Source: JACDAL01 sp963849115
GTDB lineage: Bacteria > Actinomycetota > CADDZG01 > WHSQ01
DNA: 64,000 nt
Assembly (NCBI GenBank): GCA_963849115.1
Contig: CAWKGK010000008.1
Coordinates: 310,001-374,000 of the forward strand
Direction of reading: 5' to 3'
Shown piece by piece: positions 24,050 to 31,546 of the stretch. Position 1 is the first letter of the stretch. Each line of letters starts with the position of its first letter. Made by a program: the position numbers and the translations under genes. The notes under the pieces were generated by a model. That model was not told the DNA's origin and searched no databases. It worked only from the letters and a program-made list of their open reading frames with translations.

Positions 24050-24762
24050 TGCTTGTCCTCGGGATCGAAACCTCGACCCCACAAGCGAGCGTTGCCCTCG
24101 GCTCAGAGGAGGGCGTGATCGCGAGCGCCCTGGTGGCGCGAGGGGCCACATACAACGAGTTCCTGCTGCCCGCGATCACATTCTGCCTGAATTGGTCCGG
24201 CTCGGACTGGCGCAACCTCACCGGCGTGGCCGTGGGTTTGGGCCCGGGGCTGTACACGGGCATGCGAGTGGGGGTATCGACGACCAAGGCACTGGCTCAG
24301 GCACTGGCGGTCCCGATCGTGGGCATTGCCAGCCTCGACCTGCTCGCCTACGAGGTTCGCTACTCGCCGAAGACCATCTGCGCAGTCCTGGACGCCCGGC
24401 GCTCGGAGGTCTTTCACGCCTTCTACCGAAGCTCGCCCGGAGGGATCCAGAGGATGACCGAGTACAGGGTGGAGAAGCCGGGTCAGCTCGCGGTCGGCAT
24501 CGGCTCCCGTCCCGAAGAGGTCCTCATGGTCGGCAACGGGGCGCTTCTCCACCGCGACGAGTTTGAAGAGCTCGGCTCGGTGGCCGAGATAGGAACCATG
24601 AGTCATGCCTTCCCCGATGCGCGCTCGCTCGTCGAGCTCGCCATTCCGCGCCTGATTCGGGAAGATTTCGATTCGCTGTTCGAGCTACAGCCTCTTTACT
24701 TGAGACGCTCGGCCAAGCGCATTCAGTGGGACAGGATTCGCCAAGCCCGGAGCGCATCTTGA
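24049..24762 (+). CDS. tsaB: tRNA t6A synthesis protein TsaB
   Basis: Inactive-paralogue partner of TsaD in the threonylcarbamoyl transfer complex. It shows the ASKHA-fold start MLVLGIETSTPQASVAL and the family motif VGLGPGLYTGMRVGVSTTKALA, then LDARRSEVFHAFY. It lacks the HxxxH metal site of TsaD, as expected. Length is 237 residues. It overlaps tsaE by 1 nt and the probable TTG start of rimI by 4 nt, so translation along this cluster is coupled. Confidence 0.94.
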   Translation: MLVLGIETSTPQASVALGSEEGVIASALVARGATYNEFLLPAITFCLNWSGSDWRNLTGVAVGLGPGLYTGMRVGVSTTKALAQALAVPIVGIASLDLLAYEVRYSPKTICAVLDARRSEVFHAFYRSSPGGIQRMTEYRVEKPGQLAVGIGSRPEEVLMVGNGALLHRDEFEELGSVAEIGTMSHAFPDARSLVELAIPRLIREDFDSLFELQPLYLRRSAKRIQWDRIRQARSAS

Positions 24763-25322
24763 GCGCCGTAGCTCGCAGGCCCCAGGAAGAGACGGGCGAT
24801 GTCGAGCTCATTCGGATGCGGCGTCGCCACTTGCGTCGCATTCTGGCAATTGAGGGCCGCGTCTACCCGCGTCCGTGGAGCGCTTCGCTGTTCCTCTCCG
24901 AGCTGGCGCAGCGTTCCTCTCGCAGTTACCTAGTGGCCCGGATGCACGGGCTGGTGGTGGGTTACGCGGGGATGATGTTCGCCGGGCGTGAGGCGCACGT
25001 CACAAACATTGCAGTCGACCCCGACCGGCACGGTCGCAAGGTCGGTACCCGCCTTCTGTTGGCCTTGGTGACCGAGTCGCTTGCCCGCGGTTGCACCCAG
25101 ATCTCATTGGAGGTTCGAGTAACGAACTCCGCGGCCCAGGCGATGTATGAGAAGTTCGGCTTCGAGGTGACGGGCGTGCGCAAGGGTTACTACATCGAGA
25201 CCAACGAGGACGCCTACGTGATGGTGGTCGCAAGTCCGCTCTCCACCGAGTACCGAGAGCGGTTGCAGACAATCAGGGCCGAGCTCGACCCGCCCCGCGC
25301 TCACGACCAGCGAGGGCTCTGA
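24759..25322 (+). CDS. rimI: ribosomal protein S18-alanine N-acetyltransferase-like GNAT (RimI)
   Basis: GNAT acetyltransferase; in this position it is annotated as RimI, which acetylates the N-terminus of S18, though the actinobacterial substrate may differ. The acetyl-CoA loop is VDPDRHGRKVGTRLL, with the preceding AHVTNIAV strand and the C-terminal NSAAQAMYEKFGFEVTGVRKGYY block. I chose the TTG at 24759 (187 residues): it overlaps the tsaB stop as TTGA and has GGAG 6 nt upstream. A GTG at 24726 would add 11 residues and overlap tsaB by 37 nt. Confidence 0.9.
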   Translation: MSAVARRPQEETGDVELIRMRRRHLRRILAIEGRVYPRPWSASLFLSELAQRSSRSYLVARMHGLVVGYAGMMFAGREAHVTNIAVDPDRHGRKVGTRLLLALVTESLARGCTQISLEVRVTNSAAQAMYEKFGFEVTGVRKGYYIETNEDAYVMVVASPLSTEYRERLQTIRAELDPPRAHDQRGL

Positions 25323-25355
25323 TCGCCGCGGCCGGGCTTCGATGAGCACCACTGG

Positions 25356-26435
25356 ATGATCGACACGATTGGGATCACCCCAGCCGCGGCCACCGCCCCC
25401 CGCGCTCTACAGAGGTGGGACGACCGTGTCCTGGTCCTGGGCATCGAGACCTCATGCGACGAGACTTCCGCGGCCGTGGTAAAGGGGGGCCGCGAGATCC
25501 TTTCTAACGTCGTCGCGTCCCAGACGGAACTCCATCGAGAGTACGGAGGCATCGTTCCCGAGATCGCCGCACGCGCCCACATCGAGGCGCTAACTCCCGC
25601 CATCGCCGAAGCTCTCGTGCTCGCCGATGTGACGTTCTGGGACCTCGATGCAGTCGCTGCGACTGTGGGCCCCGGGCTCGTTGGATCGCTTCTCATCGGA
25701 ATCGCCGAGGGCAAGTCCATCGCGGCGGCCCTGGGTCTGCCGTTCATCGGGGTCAACCACCTCGAGGGCCACCTCTACTCCAACCTGCTGGCGGATCCGG
25801 CGGCGCGCTGGCCGGCCCTCTGTCTGATCGTCTCCGGCGGGCACACCCTGCTCGTCGACGTCGCAGGCCATGGCCGTTACCAGATCCTCGGCCGGACTCT
25901 TGACGATGCCGCGGGGGAGGCGTTCGATAAGGTTGCACGCTTCTTGGGACTCGACTACCCGGGGGGGCCGGAGATTGATCGCCTATCGTTATTGGGTGAT
26001 CCAGCGGCGGTGCGCTTCCCGCGCGCGATGCTGAATCAGGACGGTCTCGACGTTTCCTACTCGGGACTCAAGACGGCGGTCATCAACTACGTCAGGGGTC
26101 GTGAGAAAGCAGGGGTCGAGATATCGGTCCCCGACGTCGCCGCCTCTTTCCAACAGGCCGTGGTCGATGTTCAGGTGGCCAAGACGATGACGGCTGCGGA
26201 GCGCATCGGGGCCAGCCGCGTGTTCATGTGCGGAGGAGTGGCCGCCAACTCGGGGCTGCGTCGGGGCATGGAGACGGCGTGTAAACAACGTGGGCTGGAG
26301 CTAACCGTGCCGCCGCTGGAGCTGTGCACCGACAACGCAGCGATGATCGCAGCGTGTGGCACCGAGATGCTGAGGGCGGGGGAGGTTTCGGGGCTCGACG
26401 CGGCCCCCGATCCCAACCTGCCGCTGCCCCGCTGA
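25356..26435 (+). CDS. tsaD: tRNA N6-adenosine threonylcarbamoyltransferase TsaD
   Basis: Catalytic subunit that transfers the threonylcarbamoyl group to tRNA A37. Diagnostic features: VLGIETSCDETSAAVV at the N-terminus, the metal-binding HLEGH (HxxxH) in GVNHLEGHLYSN, VSGGHTLLV, GRTLDDAAGEAFDKVAR, and FMCGGVAANSGLR with the C-terminal CTDNAAMIA. Length is 359 residues; the first ~24 before VLVLGIE are extra, so the start might be internal, but no other ATG/GTG with a good Shine-Dalgarno is seen. It is the last gene of the t6A cluster. TsaC/Sua5, also needed, is not in the window. Confidence 0.95.
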   Translation: MIDTIGITPAAATAPRALQRWDDRVLVLGIETSCDETSAAVVKGGREILSNVVASQTELHREYGGIVPEIAARAHIEALTPAIAEALVLADVTFWDLDAVAATVGPGLVGSLLIGIAEGKSIAAALGLPFIGVNHLEGHLYSNLLADPAARWPALCLIVSGGHTLLVDVAGHGRYQILGRTLDDAAGEAFDKVARFLGLDYPGGPEIDRLSLLGDPAAVRFPRAMLNQDGLDVSYSGLKTAVINYVRGREKAGVEISVPDVAASFQQAVVDVQVAKTMTAAERIGASRVFMCGGVAANSGLRRGMETACKQRGLELTVPPLELCTDNAAMIAACGTEMLRAGEVSGLDAAPDPNLPLPR

Positions 26436-26488
26436 CCTGAACGTCCTCCCCCTGACTGTGTCTGCCCGGACTCCCCTTGCGCGGCGGC

Positions 26489-26562
26489 GGTGGCAAATGA
26501 CCGCGGTGTGCGTTTACCCACAAGAAAACGTGTGCAGAGGTTCGCGGTTCGCCTTTGCCCCC
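26489..26562. repeat. intergenic palindromic repeat, family B, copy 1
   Basis: A 74-bp element between tsaD and the MFS gene. It starts GGTGGCAAATG, ends CTTTGCCCCC, and contains CGCGGTGTGCGTTTACCC and CGTGTGCAGA. The reverse complement of 39373-39446 aligns without gaps at about 58 of 74 positions. The ends are near-complementary (GGTGGCAAA / TTTGCCnCC), so it can form a hairpin. Confidence 0.8.
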
Positions 26563-26596
26563 TCTGCTCCGCACGTGGACGCCATAGGGTGCGCCG

Positions 26597-27742
26597 GTGA
26601 TCCGAGCCCAACCAGAGCTGAGAGTCGCCCGGCGACTGCTATGCGTGGTGTTCTTCTGCCACGGAGCGGTCGCCGGCAGCTGGGCCGCCCGCATCCCTTC
26701 GATCAAGGCGACCCTCGACCTCACCGAGGGCGAGCTCGGGCTGGGTCTGGTCGGCGCGGCCTTCGGAACCATGTGCTCGCTCCCGGTGGCAGGAGCCGCA
26801 AGCGCACGTGCGGGGAACCTGCTGGTGACCAGGATCGGAGCGTTCTTGTTTCCGCTCACGCTCGCGCTACCGGCGTTGGCCGGGAGTCTTCCCGCCCTCT
26901 TTGGAGCCCTGGCACTGCTGGGGGCGTCGGGGGCCTTCCTGGACGTCTCGATGAACGCCTACGGGGTCGATGTCGAGCACCGCTACGAGCGGCCGATTCT
27001 GTCGAGCTTCCACGGACTGTGGAGCCTGGGTGCCTTCGCCGGCGCCTCCCTCGCAGGAATCGCCGCCGCCTCAGGCTGGAACAGCTCGGCCCATTTGGGA
27101 GTGGGAGCACTGCTGCTGATGCTCATGGGGGTGTTTGCGGCCTGGCGCCTCCCCCGGCTCGGCACTACAGAGACGGCCGAAGCTCCTCCCGCCTTCGCCC
27201 GCCCCACCAAGCGCCTCGCCGCGCTGGGGGCGATCGCGTTCTGCGCGGTGCTGGGTGAGGGCAGTGCCTTCGACTGGAGCGGGGTCTACCTCAGAGAGAC
27301 TTTGGGGGCCTCGGAGGCGCTTGCCACCGCAGGGCTGACCGCTTTTGCCCTGGTGATGGCTGGGGGGAGATTCGTGGGCGACCGCCTGACCGGGCGCTGG
27401 GGACGTGTGCGCCTGGTGCGGAACTCCTCGCTGGCCGCAGCCGCAGGCATGGGCGTGGCCGTCGTGGCTCAGGATGCGACGATCGCGGTGGTGGGCTTCG
27501 CTCTGTTGGGAGGGGGGTTGTCCTGCATAGTGCCGGCGATGTTCGCCAGTGCGGGCCACGGCGAGGGGGGGCCGGGCATCGCCGCCGTCGGCACCCTCAG
27601 CTACCTCGGCTTCTTCCTCGGCCCCCCGGCGGTCGGCGGAATGGCCGAGGTCATCGGGCTGCGCGGAGGCCTCGCCGTGGTCGGGACAGGGCTTCTTTGC
27701 GTTCCGCTCCTGCTCCACACGGCGCGAGCTTCGGTCGGTTGA
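26597..27742 (+). CDS. MFS transporter (YbjJ/sugar-efflux-like)
   Basis: Major facilitator permease of about 12 membrane segments, 381 residues. It resembles YbjJ-type MFS proteins: the N-terminal ARRLLCVVFFCHGAVAGSWA segment, the loop ARIPSIKATLDLTEGELGL, SMNAYGVDVEHRYERPI, SSFHGLWSLGAF, and the second-half loop GRFVGDRLTGRWGRVRLVR, a motif-A equivalent. The GTG at 26597 is 6 nt after TAGGGT (26585-26590) with no Shine-Dalgarno, so the mRNA is probably leaderless. Substrate is unknown. Its stop codon forms part of the groES -35 box. Confidence 0.87.
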   Translation: MIRAQPELRVARRLLCVVFFCHGAVAGSWAARIPSIKATLDLTEGELGLGLVGAAFGTMCSLPVAGAASARAGNLLVTRIGAFLFPLTLALPALAGSLPALFGALALLGASGAFLDVSMNAYGVDVEHRYERPILSSFHGLWSLGAFAGASLAGIAAASGWNSSAHLGVGALLLMLMGVFAAWRLPRLGTTETAEAPPAFARPTKRLAALGAIAFCAVLGEGSAFDWSGVYLRETLGASEALATAGLTAFALVMAGGRFVGDRLTGRWGRVRLVRNSSLAAAAGMGVAVVAQDATIAVVGFALLGGGLSCIVPAMFASAGHGEGGPGIAAVGTLSYLGFFLGPPAVGGMAEVIGLRGGLAVVGTGLLCVPLLLHTARASVG

Positions 27743-27767
27743 CCGGGCTCGCCGGGCCGGTTAGGCT
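27739..27767 (+). promoter_or_regulatory. groES promoter
   Basis: TTGACC (27739-27744) and TAGGCT (27762-27767) are 17 nt apart. The -35 overlaps the stop codon of the MFS gene. The expected start falls within the CIRCE element, as usual for HrcA-controlled promoters. Confidence 0.7.
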
Positions 27768-27792
27768 GGCACTCGAACAGGTGGAGTGCTAA
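27766..27792. promoter_or_regulatory. CIRCE operator (HrcA binding site)
   Basis: CTGGCACTC (27766-27774), 9-nt spacer, GAGTGCTAA (27784-27792). This matches the CIRCE consensus TTAGCACTC-N9-GAGTGCTAA at 16 of 18 arm positions, with exactly the right spacer, and lies at the groES promoter. HrcA, not in the window, should repress groES here. Confidence 0.93.
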
Positions 27793-27817
27793 TTTCTAGG
27801 TATTCAGGAGGTCAGGC

Positions 27818-28120
27818 ATGGCAACTGCAACAAAGACGATCAAGCCACTCGAGGACCGAATTCTGGTGCGTCCCGAGGAAGGCGAGGAGACCACTGCGTC
27901 AGGCATTGTGATCCCGGACACGGCCAAGGAGAAGCCCCAGGAGGGCACCGTTCTCGCCATAGGTCCGGGCAAGCGCTCCGAGCAGGGCGAGCTCATTCCG
28001 ATGGACGTATCCGAAGGCGACCGTGTCATCTATTCCAAGTACGGCGGCACCGACATCAAGCTCGACGGCGAGGACCTACTGATCCTGTCCTCCCGTGACG
28101 TGCTCGCCATCGTCGGCTGA
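27818..28120 (+). CDS. groES: co-chaperonin GroES
   Basis: Ten-kilodalton co-chaperonin that caps GroEL. The 100-residue sequence has IKPLEDRILVRPEEGEETTASGIVIPDTA, the mobile loop, then KPQEGTVLAIGPG and VIYSKYGGTDIKLDGEDLLIL, all canonical. A strong Shine-Dalgarno, CAGGAGG, precedes the ATG. Heat-shock control by HrcA is indicated by the CIRCE element 26 nt upstream. groEL follows after 111 nt; no second CIRCE is seen there, so they probably form one operon. Confidence 0.97.
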   Translation: MATATKTIKPLEDRILVRPEEGEETTASGIVIPDTAKEKPQEGTVLAIGPGKRSEQGELIPMDVSEGDRVIYSKYGGTDIKLDGEDLLILSSRDVLAIVG

Positions 28121-28231
28121 TAAGAGCCGGCTCAGAAACCTGCGTGGGGCGCAACCGCCCGTCCCGCGCGACCACCATCCATACCAGATCCTATTTCAGC
28201 TCCATTCGAGAAGGGTCAGAAGGGAAGGTTC

Positions 28232-29896
28232 ATGTCTAAGCTGATCAAGTTTGACGAGGAGGCACGGCGTGGGCTCGAGGCCGGTGTCGACCGGCTTGCC
28301 AACGCCGTGCGAGTAACGCTCGGTCCCCGTGGTCGCAACGTCGTCCTCGACAAGAAGTGGGGCGCTCCCACGATCACCAACGACGGCGTAACGATCGCCA
28401 AGGAAGTCGAGCTCGAGGACCCGTGGGAGAACATGGGTGCTCAACTCGTCAAAGAGGTTGCGTCCAAGACCAACGACGTAGCGGGGGACGGGACCACCAC
28501 TGCAACCGTGCTGGCGCAGGCCATGGTCCGCGCCGGGCTGCGGCAGGTAGCCTCGGGCGCCAACCCGATGGGCCTGAAGCGAGGCATCGAGCTGGGTGTC
28601 AAGGCGGCGGTGGATTCGATCCGCTCTCAGGCTCGTGATGTCGAGGGCCGCGAGCAGATCGCCCACATTGCGGCCATTTCCGCCAACAACGACCCTGAGA
28701 TCGGCGAGCTGGTCGCAGAGGCGATGGACAAGGTCGGCAAGGACGGCGTCATCACGGTCGAGGAGTCGAACACCTTCGGGCTCGAGCTCGAGCTGGTCGA
28801 GGGAATGCAGTTCGACAAGGGCTACATCTCGCCTTACTTCGTCACCGACCAGGACCGCATGGAGTCGGTACTAGAAGACCCTTACGTCCTTCTGTACCAG
28901 GGCAAGATCTCGACGGTTCGTGATCTCCTGCCGGTACTCGAGAAGGTCATGCAGTCGGGTCGCCCCTTGTTGATCATCGCCGAAGACGTCGACGGCGAGG
29001 CTCTGGCGACGCTGGTCGTCAACAAGATCCGCGGCACCTTCAAGGCCGCTGCTGTAAAGGCCCCCGGTTTCGGCGACCGTCGCAAGGCGATGCTGCAGGA
29101 CATGGCGATCCTTACCGGCGGCCAGGTCATCTCCGAGGAGATCGGCCTCAAGCTGGAGAGCGCTCGTCTGGACATGCTGGGCCGGGCTCGCAAGATCGTC
29201 GTCACCAAGGACGACACCACCGTCGTCGAGGGCGAGGGCGAGGCGTCTGAGATCAAGGGTCGAGTCGACCAGATCCGGGCCGAGATCGAGCGAACCGATT
29301 CCGACTGGGACAAGGAGAAGTTGCAGGAGCGGCTCGCCAAGCTCGCCGGTGGAGTGGCGGTACTCAAGGTAGGCGCCGCCACCGAGGTTGAGCTCAAGGA
29401 GAAGAAGCACCGCATCGAGGACTCCGTTAGCGCAACTCGGGCCGCGGTTGAGGAAGGCGTCGTCGCAGGCGGCGGCACCACCTTGCTGCGGGCGCGGGAA
29501 GCGGTCGAGGCTCTCGAGCTCACGGGCGACGAAGCGTCCGGCGCCAGAGTGGTCATGTCGGCTCTCAAGATGCCGCTGTGGTGGATCGCCCAGAACGCCG
29601 GATTCGAGGGCGGAGTGGTAGTCGAGCGAGTGCTCTCGGAGAAGCCCGGCCATGGGCTTAACGCGGCTACGGGACAATACGGCGACCTCTTCGCCGAAGG
29701 CATCATCGACCCTGCACGAGTGACTCGATCGGGGCTCGAGAACGCAGCTTCCATTGCTGCGCTGATGCTGACGACCGAGGCCTCTGTGGTCGACAAGCCC
29801 GAGGAGGAGGACCCCGCCGCAGCCGCGGCCGGCGGCCATGCCCACGGCGGTATGGGTGGCATGGGCGGTATGGGTGGCATGGGCGGCATGATGTAG
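28232..29896 (+). CDS. groEL: chaperonin GroEL
   Basis: Sixty-kilodalton chaperonin subunit, 554 residues. Conserved ATP-site blocks are VTLGPRGRNVVLDKKWGAP, NDGVTIAKEVELEDPWENMG and AGDGTTTATVLAQAM; the C-terminal part has EEGVVAGGGTTLLRA and YGDLFAEGIIDPARVTRSGLE. The tail is GGHAHGGMGGMGG repeats ending in methionine, the GGM type of essential GroEL, with one histidine cluster. The Shine-Dalgarno AAGGGAAGG precedes the ATG. The gap from groES (28121-28231) contains no clear terminator. Confidence 0.97.
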   Translation: MSKLIKFDEEARRGLEAGVDRLANAVRVTLGPRGRNVVLDKKWGAPTITNDGVTIAKEVELEDPWENMGAQLVKEVASKTNDVAGDGTTTATVLAQAMVRAGLRQVASGANPMGLKRGIELGVKAAVDSIRSQARDVEGREQIAHIAAISANNDPEIGELVAEAMDKVGKDGVITVEESNTFGLELELVEGMQFDKGYISPYFVTDQDRMESVLEDPYVLLYQGKISTVRDLLPVLEKVMQSGRPLLIIAEDVDGEALATLVVNKIRGTFKAAAVKAPGFGDRRKAMLQDMAILTGGQVISEEIGLKLESARLDMLGRARKIVVTKDDTTVVEGEGEASEIKGRVDQIRAEIERTDSDWDKEKLQERLAKLAGGVAVLKVGAATEVELKEKKHRIEDSVSATRAAVEEGVVAGGGTTLLRAREAVEALELTGDEASGARVVMSALKMPLWWIAQNAGFEGGVVVERVLSEKPGHGLNAATGQYGDLFAEGIIDPARVTRSGLENAASIAALMLTTEASVVDKPEEEDPAAAAAGGHAHGGMGGMGGMGGMGGMM

Positions 29897-29920
29897 CAAG
29901 GCACCCGGGGGGCCGATTCG

Positions 29921-29979
29921 CCGAGTGCTCGCCGTGTGGTGGTGAGATGATCCACTGTGGTCATCCTGCCACCACTCGG
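29921..29979. repeat. intergenic palindromic repeat, family C, copy 1
   Basis: A 59-bp element between the convergent ends of groEL and the M23 gene. CCGAGTG (29921-29927) pairs with CACTCGG (29973-29979) and GATGA with TCATC inside. Its reverse complement begins CCGAGTGGTGGCAGGATGA, matching 17 of the first 19 nt of the element at 63824. It may also act as a terminator. Confidence 0.65.
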
Positions 29980-29993
29980 CGGTTGGCACCGGA

Positions 29994-31106
29994 CTAGGGA
30001 AGGTAGGACATCGGATCGACCGGGTTGCCGCCTAGGTGTACTTCGAAGTGCAGATGGTCTCCGTAGCAACTGCCGGTACAACCCACGTAACCGATGATGT
30101 CTCCCTGCTCAACGCTGCCCGTAGTCACGGCGAAGCTGGACATGTGGGCGTAGAGAGTCGAGAGCCCGCCCCCGTGGTCGAGAATCACGACGTTGCCGTA
30201 ACCGCTCATGCCGGCCCCCACGTATATAGGCACTCCACTCTTGGCCGCCGCGATCGGCTGCCCGGTGTACCCATTGATGTCGATGCCCGCGTGCAGCCGC
30301 CCCCAGCGCTCGCCGAACGGCGACGTCACGCCTCCGTTGAGCGGCCAGATGAAGCCCTCGGAGGAGATGCCCAGGGCCGCAAGCTCTGCCCCCACTTTGG
30401 CGGTCAGGATCTCATGTCTGATCTCGGCGGCCGCGTCCTCGAGGTGGCGTTCGGTTTCTTTGCGATCGTGCAGCTTCGTCTTGAGCTCTGAAAAGGCGCG
30501 CGACACCAGCTTCTTGTCGAAGGAAAGGCTTCTCATCAGACGCGTCTCGGTGGCCCTGCTCTCGCTGAGCCGGGTTTCCATGTCGAACAAGGCGCTGTAT
30601 TCCTGGCGAATCTGGGTGCGGAGCCGTCCGAAGCGGACCAGGGCTCCGGTGTTCTCTGCGGCCGCGGCCCCCATCAGCTCGATGCGTGCGTCGAGTTCGC
30701 CCAGGGAGCTGGAGGTCAGGAACGCATCCAGCGCATCGGTGCTCCCGGCTTTGTAGAGGGCAACGGCCTGCTCGGTGGCCAGGTTCTCTACCCGGTCGAT
30801 CTCACGCTGGATAGACCTAATGCGGGCATGAGCACTTCGAACCGAGGAAGAGATTCTGCGGATCTCGGAGTCGAGCTTGTTGAGCGCGATCTGCGCTGTT
30901 GTGATTCTGCGATTGAGTCGATTGATCTGCTTCTTGAGCGAGGCGGCCCGCGTGGAGCCATGATCGATGAAGCCCCGGACCTGCGCGAGCCTATGTTTAG
31001 TCTCCCTCAGATCCCCACGAGGGCCCGCCCAGGAGGCGAGCGAAGGAACCAGCAGGGTGCCGACGGCGACGCCGGCGGCCAGCATGTGGGAAAGCCTCTG
31101 CCCCAA
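29994..31106 (-). CDS. secreted coiled-coil M23 (LytM/EnvC-like) peptidoglycan endopeptidase
   Basis: Exported murein hydrolase or hydrolase activator, 370 residues. I place the start at the TTG at 31106: AAGGAG (31112-31117) lies 5 nt upstream and the protein then begins with a signal peptide, MGQRLSHMLAAGVAVGTLLV, cleaved near ASWA. A long coiled coil (about residues 40-235) follows, then the M23 domain with HAGIDINGY (HxxxD) and GDHLHFEVHLGG (HxH), so zinc ligands appear present. Two cysteines near GCTGSC may form a disulfide. The frame stays open 417 nt further upstream, but that part is compositionally unlike protein. Likely role: cell-wall remodelling during division. Confidence 0.88.
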   Translation of the reverse strand: MGQRLSHMLAAGVAVGTLLVPSLASWAGPRGDLRETKHRLAQVRGFIDHGSTRAASLKKQINRLNRRITTAQIALNKLDSEIRRISSSVRSAHARIRSIQREIDRVENLATEQAVALYKAGSTDALDAFLTSSSLGELDARIELMGAAAAENTGALVRFGRLRTQIRQEYSALFDMETRLSESRATETRLMRSLSFDKKLVSRAFSELKTKLHDRKETERHLEDAAAEIRHEILTAKVGAELAALGISSEGFIWPLNGGVTSPFGERWGRLHAGIDINGYTGQPIAAAKSGVPIYVGAGMSGYGNVVILDHGGGLSTLYAHMSSFAVTTGSVEQGDIIGYVGCTGSCYGDHLHFEVHLGGNPVDPMSYLP

Positions 31107-31546
31107 GAAAACTCCTTGTCGAGCGACACGAGCCCAGACCTCAACCGCGCGCGGAGCAGGAGTTAAGCGCGGCAGAGAGCTGCTCCTACCCCCGAGTCGG
31201 CCCCCGGAGCAGGACGGAGGAATCGTCCCACAGGGCACTGATTGTGGCAATAGAACCTCGCGAACAAATCGGTTGCGCCTCCCTTGCGGGCTCTCTGCCT
31301 CGAGTGCTAGCGTCGGTGATGCACCCGTTGAGTTGTAAACCGGCCTCGGTCGGGACGAAGGTTCGGCGGGTGCATTTTCTTTGCCCTCTTCTCGGGCCGG
31401 TGCAACGCTCGGGCCCCACCCCCCACCTGTTAGACTAAGAGTGCTATAGGAGTGTGCCGGGCCGCAACAAACTTGGAATCCTCGGCCCCATCGAGCGCCT
31501 CCTGCCCCGTTCCACTGAGGCAACCTAGTCAGCAGAGGAGAGAGTC
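31107..31546. other. 440-nt divergent intergenic region with one structured element
   Basis: No gene is supported here. It must hold the promoters for the M23 gene (-) and sat (+). TATAGG near 31444-31449 is a possible -10 for sat, but I see no good -35. The main structure is the inverted repeat at 31319-31375, listed separately. GGAGCAG near 31152 and CTGCTCC near 31181 also form a 7-bp inverted pair near the M23 start. Confidence 0.5.
31319..31375. other. structured inverted repeat of unknown role
   Basis: ATGCACCCG (31319-31327) and CGGGTGCAT (31367-31375) are perfectly complementary over 9 bp and enclose 39 nt with inner AACC/GGTT pairing. On the + strand the second arm runs into TTTTCTTT. 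It could be a terminator, a leader RNA element or a small RNA. It matches no riboswitch I know. Confidence 0.5.
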
